This document shows, one piece after another, positions 59,130 to 64,000 of a stretch of DNA of 64,000 nucleotides. The DNA is taken from assembly GCF_029080175.1 (NCBI RefSeq), contig NZ_JARFJC010000043.1; one strand, written 5' to 3'. Under the pieces are notes generated by a model. It was not told the origin of the DNA. It did no database searches and saw only the letters and a list, made by a program, of their open reading frames with translations. Made by a program: the position numbers and the translations under genes. Every line of letters starts with the position of its first letter. Within the stretch, counting starts at the first letter, position 1. The stretch is from Luteipulveratus flavus (GTDB lineage: Bacteria > Actinomycetota > Actinomycetes > Actinomycetales > Dermatophilaceae).

Positions 59130-59160
59130 TCGGCCCCCGTCGACGCGCGACGGGGGCCGA
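59130..59160. terminator. Terminator of greA
   Basis: TCGGCCCCCGTCG (59130-59142) pairs perfectly with CGACGGGGGCCGA (59148-59160) over ACGCG; 16 bases past the greA stop. It also lies after the converging permease gene at 59184. Confidence 0.85.
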
Positions 59161-59183
59161 CCTGTGTCGACGAGCAGCGGCGA

Positions 59184-60020
59184 CTACCGGGCGACCGCCT
59201 TCTTGTAGGCCGCCGTCGAGAGCGGCACGAAGATCGCCAGCAGGAGCACGATCCACCCCAGCGTGTAGATCTCCGCGTGCCGCAGCGCCCAGGTGTACTC
59301 GATCTCCGAGAGCCGGGCGGCCTGGCTCTGACCGGGCCTGCCCGGCAGCGCGAACAGGTTGCCGAAGTTCTCCCGCGCCGCGTGCGTGATCGTCGACACG
59401 GGGTTCCACCCGGCGATCGTCTTCAGCACGGCCGGCATGTTCTCCGCCGGCACGAACGTGTTCGCGACGAAGGTCAGCGGGAAGATCACGATGAACGCGG
59501 CGTTGTTGACGATCTCCGGCGCCCGGACCTTCAGCCCGACGAACGCCATGACCCAGGAGAAGGCGTACGCGAACAGCAGCATCAGCCCGAACGCCACGGC
59601 CGCGTGCAGGACGCCCTCGCGGATGCGCCAGCCGATCACCAGGCCGGTCAGCGACATCACCACAAGAACGATGACGTTGTTCATCAGGTCGGACACCGTG
59701 CGGCCCGCGAGGACCGACCCGGGGTGCATCGGCAGCGTCCGGAACCGGTCGATGACCCCCTTCTGCATGTCCTCGGCCATGCCCGAGCCGGTGATGGTGG
59801 CGCCGAAGATGATGGTCTGGGCGAAGATGCCGGCCATCATGAACTCGCGGTACCCCTGCGGGTCCTGCGGGGCGAGGCTGCCGAAGACGTAGCCGAACAG
59901 CAGCACGAACATGATCGGCTGCAGGGTCGTGAAGACCAGCAGGTCGGGGACCCGTTTGATCTTGATGAGGTTGCGCCGAGCGACGGTCGCCGCGTCGGTC
60001 ACCAGGGCTGCGGTGGTCAT
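59184..60020 (-). CDS. ABC-2 type permease of a drug-type exporter (DrrB-like)
   Basis: 278 residues with six helices. It has the ABC-2 membrane hallmark: VPDLLVFTTLQPIMFVLLFG, then IIFGATITGSGMAEDMQKG and FRTLPMHPGSVLAGRTVSDL (the loop contacting the ATPase), and PAENMPAVLKTIAGWNPVS. It should export hydrophobic compounds such as drugs or lipids with the ATPase upstream. Its ATG overlaps the ATPase stop (ATGA, 60017-60020). Confidence 0.92.
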   Translation of the reverse strand: MTTAALVTDAATVARRNLIKIKRVPDLLVFTTLQPIMFVLLFGYVFGSLAPQDPQGYREFMMAGIFAQTIIFGATITGSGMAEDMQKGVIDRFRTLPMHPGSVLAGRTVSDLMNNVIVLVVMSLTGLVIGWRIREGVLHAAVAFGLMLLFAYAFSWVMAFVGLKVRAPEIVNNAAFIVIFPLTFVANTFVPAENMPAVLKTIAGWNPVSTITHAARENFGNLFALPGRPGQSQAARLSEIEYTWALRHAEIYTLGWIVLLLAIFVPLSTAAYKKAVAR

Positions 60021-61012
60021 GCGTTCTGCGCCTCTCGCTCTCGGTCTTGTGCCGGGTCGTCCTCGGTGGTCTCCTCGGCCTTGTGCCCGGTGAGGGACAG
60101 GAAGGCGTCGTCGAGGGTCGGGCGGCGGATCCCGATGTCCTGCACGGTGATCTGGTGCTCGTCCAGCCGGCGCACCGCGGCCAGCAGCGACTCGGTGCCG
60201 CCGCTCACCGGCACCGTGACGGTCCGGGTGTGCTCGTCGACCTCGGAGGCTCCGGATCCGATCGACTCCAGCAGTCCGCGCGCCTCGCCGAGCCGCGAGG
60301 TCTCCGCCACCGTGACGGCCAGGCGCGCCCCGCCGACCTGGTCCTTGAGCTGGTCGGCGGTGCCCTCGGCGATCACGAGGCCACGGTCGACCACGACGAT
60401 GTTGTCCGCGAGCCGGTCGGCCTCCTCGAGGTACTGCGTGGTGAGGAGCAGCGAGGTGCCCTCGCGGACCAGCCCGGCGATCACCTCCCACATGTCGCCG
60501 CGGCTGCGCGGGTCCAGGCCGGTGGTGGGCTCGTCCAGGAAGATCACCGGCGGCCGGGCGACCAGCGCACCGGCGAGGTCGAGGCGGCGCCGCATGCCGC
60601 CGGAGTACGTCTTCGCCGGGCGGTCGGCCGCGTCGTCGAGCCGGAACTCCGCCAGCAGCTCGCGGGCCCGAGCCTTCGCCTGGGCCGCCTTGAGGTGGTA
60701 GAGCCGCCCGATCATCTCCAAGTTCTCGTACCCCGTGAGGTACTCGTCGACCGCCGCGTACTGACCGGACACGCCGATCAGGCTGCGCACGGCGTCGGGC
60801 TCCTTGACGACGTCGTGCCCGGCGACGGTCGCCCGACCGGCATCCGGGGCGATCAGGGTCGTCAGGACCCGCACGGTCGTGGTCTTGCCGGCGCCGTTCG
60901 GCCCCAGCACCCCCAGAACCGTGCCCTCCGGCACCGACAGGGACACCCCGTCGATGGCCTTCACCTCTTTGTAGTGCTTGACCAGGCCTTCTGCGCGCAC
61001 CGCTTCGCTCAC
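60017..61012 (-). CDS. ABC transporter ATP-binding protein (DrrA-like)
   Basis: 331 residues from the GTG at 61012. Walker A is GVLGPNGAGKTTTVRVL (about 34-50), the signature YSGGMRRRLDLAGALVARP, Walker B VIFLDEPTTGLDPRSRG, and the switch LLLTTQYLEEADRLA. The C-terminal 90 residues form the DrrA-type extension. The cargo is unknown; daunorubicin-type drugs are the archetype. No strong Shine-Dalgarno is seen, and a GTG six bases further up is possible. The adjacent permease is coupled to it. Confidence 0.92.
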   Translation of the reverse strand: MSEAVRAEGLVKHYKEVKAIDGVSLSVPEGTVLGVLGPNGAGKTTTVRVLTTLIAPDAGRATVAGHDVVKEPDAVRSLIGVSGQYAAVDEYLTGYENLEMIGRLYHLKAAQAKARARELLAEFRLDDAADRPAKTYSGGMRRRLDLAGALVARPPVIFLDEPTTGLDPRSRGDMWEVIAGLVREGTSLLLTTQYLEEADRLADNIVVVDRGLVIAEGTADQLKDQVGGARLAVTVAETSRLGEARGLLESIGSGASEVDEHTRTVTVPVSGGTESLLAAVRRLDEHQITVQDIGIRRPTLDDAFLSLTGHKAEETTEDDPAQDREREAQNA

Positions 61013-61112
61013 GCACACGATCTTCGCAAGGACCACCGACAACGGCACCTCCATTCCTGCGCCGCTCGATAAGCGGTCGCCCCCGCGCGTGCCCACCCGG
61101 CAGGATCGCCGC

Positions 61113-62105
61113 ATGTCTGCCGCCACCGTCCACGAGGTCGATCCGCACGACGACGAGAGTTTCCGCGCCTGGTATGACGCCTTCCGGGACGGGGTGACCG
61201 CCGGGCGGACGGCACCGCTGTGCGAGTCGTACGACGCCCTCGCTGCTTCCCTCAGGAACCCGAGCTCCCGGAAACGCCGCGTCGCGGTCGCTGCGCGGGA
61301 GGGCGCGGTCACCGTGGGCGGGATGCTGCTCGAGTACCACCTCGAGCACGATCTGGACGTGGTCGGCGTGGAGATCGCCGTCCCGGAGCCGCAGCGTCGA
61401 CGCGGTGCCGGCGGGTCTTTGTGGGACCACGCCACCGCGAGAGCCGCGGAGCTGGGTCGCGGGACCCTCTCCGTGGAGCTCAACGTCCCGGCCGGCCGGC
61501 CGTGGCAGGACGCACCCGGCGGCCGGTTCGCCGCGTCGCGCGGCTTCACCAGCGAGCACGTCGAGGACCACTACGCCCGGGCGTGGCCCGTCCCGCACGT
61601 ACCTGTCGCGACGGACCCGGCGTACGAGCTGCTGACCTGGACCGGCGCGACCCCGGAGGAGCACCTGGAGGCCTACGCCGCCATGCAGACGGCCATGTCG
61701 GCGGACGTACCGACCGGCAACCTCACCCGTGAGGCGCGCACGATCACGGCGGAACAGATTCGCGAGAGCGACCAGCGGCTGCTGAGCTCCTACCGGGTGT
61801 ACGTCGCGCTGGCGGTGACGACCGCGCAGCGCCGTCCGGCGGGTTACACGCTGGTGTTCGTCGATCGCAGCAACCCGGTGGACGGGCTCCAGGACGACAC
61901 CCTGGTGCTGCAGGAGCACCGCGGTCACGGGCTGGGCGCCGCGCTCAAGGCCGCCAACTACGCGCAGATGAGCCCTGCCGAGCCGGCGCTGAGGCGCCTG
62001 CACACCTGGACCGCCCAGAGCAACGACGCGATGCGGACGGTCAACGCGCGGTTCGGGTTCGAGGTGGCCGAGGTGATGCACGAGCTGGAGCGGCGCCCGC
62101 GCTGA
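61113..62105 (+). CDS. Tandem GNAT acetyltransferase
   Basis: 330 residues. The N-terminal domain contains VGVEIAVPEPQRRRGAGGSL (motif A with R-x-x-G-x-G) at about 88-107, and the C-terminal domain has QDDTLVLQEHRGHGLGAALK (about 270-289) with AQSNDAMRTVNARFGFEV as motif B. Two-domain GNATs include mycothiol synthase-like proteins and antibiotic-modifying enzymes; neither is shown here. CAGGAT ends six bases before the ATG. It is divergent from the ABC exporter. Confidence 0.88.
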   Translation: MSAATVHEVDPHDDESFRAWYDAFRDGVTAGRTAPLCESYDALAASLRNPSSRKRRVAVAAREGAVTVGGMLLEYHLEHDLDVVGVEIAVPEPQRRRGAGGSLWDHATARAAELGRGTLSVELNVPAGRPWQDAPGGRFAASRGFTSEHVEDHYARAWPVPHVPVATDPAYELLTWTGATPEEHLEAYAAMQTAMSADVPTGNLTREARTITAEQIRESDQRLLSSYRVYVALAVTTAQRRPAGYTLVFVDRSNPVDGLQDDTLVLQEHRGHGLGAALKAANYAQMSPAEPALRRLHTWTAQSNDAMRTVNARFGFEVAEVMHELERRPR

Positions 62106-62206
62106 CCTCTCCGTTCCTGCTCAACCCGGCCCCCACCGTTGGCCGCACCAGGGTGGCGGTGTCAGGGTCGGCAGGAACCGCATCCCCGTCGAGACGGAGC
62201 CCCATC

Positions 62207-62803
62207 ATGGACGACCGACCGGACCTGCACGCCGCCACCGAGCTCGTGACCGAGGTCGTCACGAGCATCGACGAGTCGCGGCTGACCGCCACCACACCCT
62301 GCCCCGACTACGCGGTCGGTGACCTGCTCGACCACCTCGCCGGACTGGCCACCGCCTTCACGCTGGCCGCCCGCAAGGAAGGACTCGACGCGCACTCCGG
62401 TCCCCCGCCGCTGGGCAGCGCGGACCGCCTCGTCGCCGACTGGAAGCAGGTCATCCCGCAGCGGCTCGCCGAGCTGGCCGTCGCCTGGGACGCTCCCGGC
62501 GCCCGGGACGGGATGACGAAGGCGGGCGGCATCGACATGCCCGGCGAGGTCGGCGAGCTGGTGGCGCTGAACGAGGTGGTCACGCACGGGTGGGACCTCG
62601 CGGCCGCCACCGGCCAGTCGTACGCGCCCGATGCCGCGACGCTCGCCGCCCTCGCCGGGTTCACGGCGCAGTTCCCCCGCGAGGGGTCGCCGGGGGCGTT
62701 CGGGCCGTGGAGGGCGACGGCGGACGATCCCACGGCTCTCGAGCGGGTGCTCGCCCAGAACGGCCGCGACATCACCTGGTCCCCCGCCGCACCCGCTGGT
62801 TGA
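62207..62803 (+). CDS. TIGR03086-family DinB-fold protein
   Basis: 198 residues with GGAG before the ATG. The N-terminal helices LHAATELVTEVVTSIDESRL and YAVGDLLDHLAGLATAFTLA, and VALNEVVTHGWDLAAATGQS later, match the TIGR03086 and maleylpyruvate isomerase N-terminal fold; the conserved His residues there can bind metal. Actinobacteria have many copies, some linked to mycothiol chemistry; this one's role is unknown. The stop codon is inside the first unit of the following repeat array (TTGA at 62800-62803). Confidence 0.85.
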   Translation: MDDRPDLHAATELVTEVVTSIDESRLTATTPCPDYAVGDLLDHLAGLATAFTLAARKEGLDAHSGPPPLGSADRLVADWKQVIPQRLAELAVAWDAPGARDGMTKAGGIDMPGEVGELVALNEVVTHGWDLAAATGQSYAPDAATLAALAGFTAQFPREGSPGAFGPWRATADDPTALERVLAQNGRDITWSPAAPAG

Positions 62804-63107
62804 GCCGGCCGGAACGCACCCACGCCGGTTGAGCCGGCCGGAACGCACCCACGCCGGTTGAGCCGGCCGGAACGCACCCACGCCGGTTGAGCCGGCCGGA
62901 ACGCACCCACGCCGGTTGAGCCGGCCGGAGCGCAGCGGAGGCCGAGTCGAAACCCGGTGACGCGCAGGGAGACTCGAGCGGTCGCGTCACCGGGCTTCGA
63001 CTCGGGCTCGCGCTGGGCGCTCGCCCGGCTCAACCGGCGGAGGGGTGAGCGCTCGCCCGGCTCAACCGGCGGAGGGTGCTGGGCGCTCGCCCGGCTCAAC
63101 CGGCGTA
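62798..63107. repeat. Compound repeat array: 29-base units, large hairpin, inverted units
   Basis: Five copies of a unit opening GGTTGAGCCGGCCGG start at 62798, 62827, 62856, 62885 and 62914 (exact 29-base period; the first four are nearly identical). A 23-bp stem with one mismatch follows (62942-62964 with 62983-63005, 18-base loop). Then come three reversed core copies, CCGGCTCAACC, at 63025, 63057 and 63091. The whole lies between converging genes and ends ten bases before the metB stop codon. Confidence 0.92.
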
Positions 63108-63116
63108 TCAGCGAGG

Positions 63117-64000
63117 TCAGCCGGTGGCGAGGGCCTGGTCGAGGTCGGCGATCAGGTCGTCGACGTCCTCGATGCCGGTCGACAGGCGGATCAGGTCGGC
63201 GGGCACCTCCAGCTCGGTGCCGGCCACACTCGCGTGCGTCATCCGACCAGGGTGCTCGATCAGCGACTCGACACCGCCGAGCGACTCACCGAGCGTCCAC
63301 ACCTTCGTACGCCCCACGACGTCGAGGGCCCGGTCCACGCCGCCCTCGATCTGGAAGCTGACCATGCCGCCGAAGCGCTTCATCTGCTTCGCCGCGATGT
63401 CGTGGCCGGGGTGGGAGTCCAGGCCCGGGTAGTGGATGTGCGTGACGTCCTTGCGCGACTGCAGGAACTCCACGACCTTCTCGGCGTTGTCGCTGTGCCG
63501 CTCCATCCGGACGGCGAGCGTCTTCAGGCCGCGCAGGGTGAGCCAGGAGTCCATCGGCCCGGCCACCGCGCCCATGGAGTTCTGGTGGAACGCGATCCGC
63601 TCGGCGGCGTCGGCGAGCTCGGGCACCGCGACGTCCTTCGCGACGACGACCGCACCACCGACGACGTCGGAGTGACCACCGCAGTACTTGGTCGTGGAGT
63701 GGACCACGACGTCGGCGCCGAGGGAGATCGGCTGCTGCAGGTAGGGCGAGGCGAAGGTGTTGTCGACGACGAGCAGGGCACCGGCCTCGTGGGCGATCTC
63801 GGCCAGGGCGGCGATGTCGGCGACACCGAGCATCGGGTTGGTCGGCGTCTCGACCCACACCATCTTGGTCACGCCCGGGCGGATCTCGCCGCGGACGGCG
63901 TCGGCCAGCCCGACCTTGGCGAGGCTGTGGTCGATGCCCCAGGCCTTCTGGACGGCGTTGATCAGCCGGTACGTCCCGCCGTACGCATCGGTCGGCACGA
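63117..64000 (-). CDS. metB: Cystathionine gamma-synthase (5' end missing at the window edge)
   Basis: About 294 residues are present, running off the right edge; the first 80 or so N-terminal residues are missing. It belongs to the Cys/Met-metabolism PLP enzymes: VWVETPTNPML, VDNTFASPYLQQPI (with the PLP Asp) and VVHSTTKYCGGHSDVVGG carry the PLP Lys. SLGGVESLIEHPGRMTHAS is the typical C-terminal substrate motif. The enzyme would join O-succinyl- or O-acetyl-homoserine with cysteine; whether gamma-synthase or gamma-lyase activity dominates cannot be read from this part. Its end abuts the repeat array. Confidence 0.88.
   Translation of the reverse strand, partial: VPTDAYGGTYRLINAVQKAWGIDHSLAKVGLADAVRGEIRPGVTKMVWVETPTNPMLGVADIAALAEIAHEAGALLVVDNTFASPYLQQPISLGADVVVHSTTKYCGGHSDVVGGAVVVAKDVAVPELADAAERIAFHQNSMGAVAGPMDSWLTLRGLKTLAVRMERHSDNAEKVVEFLQSRKDVTHIHYPGLDSHPGHDIAAKQMKRFGGMVSFQIEGGVDRALDVVGRTKVWTLGESLGGVESLIEHPGRMTHASVAGTELEVPADLIRLSTGIEDVDDLIADLDQALATG

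Noticed and set aside
62162..63099. Minus-strand frames encoding repeated PAQPAWVRSGRLNRRG-like peptides
   Set aside because: They come from the 29-base repeat array read in shifting frames and run antisense through the TIGR03086 gene; not a protein gene.
1..64000. tRNA, rRNA, CRISPR arrays, insertion sequences, prophage genes
   Set aside because: None recognised. The repeats found have no regular spacer-unit structure of a CRISPR, and no transposase, integrase or phage structural protein is encoded.

Overview
The window is very GC-rich DNA with dense, almost gap-free genes, heavy use of GTG starts and many 4-base ATGA/GTGA gene overlaps. The markers are actinobacterial: a mycothiol S-conjugate amidase, a SigD/RsdA pair, GuaB3, the ImuA'-ImuB-DnaE2 mutasome with a TCGAAC-N4-GTTCGA SOS box, and CIRCE-controlled groES-groEL with a His-rich GroEL tail. 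Two stretches keep gene neighbourhoods known from Mycobacterium tuberculosis: choD-like GMC oxidase, guaB3, guaB, rsdA, sigD, groEL, groES, then tsaD, rimI, tsaB, tsaE, alr, nnrD, acpS, glmS; and greA, DUF4307, mca, small membrane protein, trhA, short isoprenyl transferase. I infer a member of the Actinomycetota, probably Micrococcales-like; the genus cannot be fixed from the sequence.

Layout. 0-6 kb: end of an ABC exporter, a GNAT enzyme, a secreted surface protein, a VOC protein, a FUSC exporter, an MFS transporter with a coupled small protein, a possible gene remnant and a Phd/VapC toxin-antitoxin pair. 6-10.7 kb: GMC oxidoreductase, succinic semialdehyde dehydrogenase, GuaB3. 10.7-16.6 kb: the SOS mutagenesis cassette imuA'-imuB-dnaE2, lying inside the otherwise conserved guaB3-guaB neighbourhood. 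16.7-19.2 kb: small accessory genes (DUF2867, AraC, VOC, RibD-like) separated by long intergenic palindromes. 19.3-25.5 kb: guaB, rsdA, sigD, an S4 protein, groEL, groES. 25.5-30.1 kb: HxlR regulator and quinone oxidoreductase, a PRPP synthetase, a THUMP-like methyltransferase, a Gln/Tyr-rich membrane protein. 30.1-37 kb: the t6A-tRNA and cell-wall block (GH3 lipoprotein, tsaD, rimI, tsaB, tsaE, hydrolase, alr). 37-45 kb: a DUF559 protein between repeat clusters, nnrD, acpS, glmS, coaA, a membrane protein, fumC. 45-54 kb: a secreted transglycosylase-like protein, PhoH, a HEAT protein, a hydrolase, an Fpg/Nei glycosylase, a cysteine-desulfurase-like enzyme, a DHA2 exporter, an alcohol dehydrogenase. 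54-64 kb: isoprenyl transferase, TrhA, AraC-DinB protein, mca, greA, an ABC-2 drug-type exporter, a double GNAT, a TIGR03086 protein, a repeat array and a truncated cystathionine gamma-synthase.

Two patterns run across the window. About twenty genes have a TANNNT-like hexamer ending 6 or 7 bases before the start codon, as expected for leaderless transcripts. Many intergenic gaps hold long, nearly perfect inverted repeats. Some look like terminators between convergent genes; others sit inside operons or bracket single accessory genes. No tRNA, rRNA, CRISPR array, insertion sequence or phage gene was recognised. I did not find a convincing wholly new system; the strongest leads are the repeat families, the twin TCAAC-GTTGA operators, the palindrome before trhA and the ferredoxin-like cysteine cluster in the GMC oxidoreductase.
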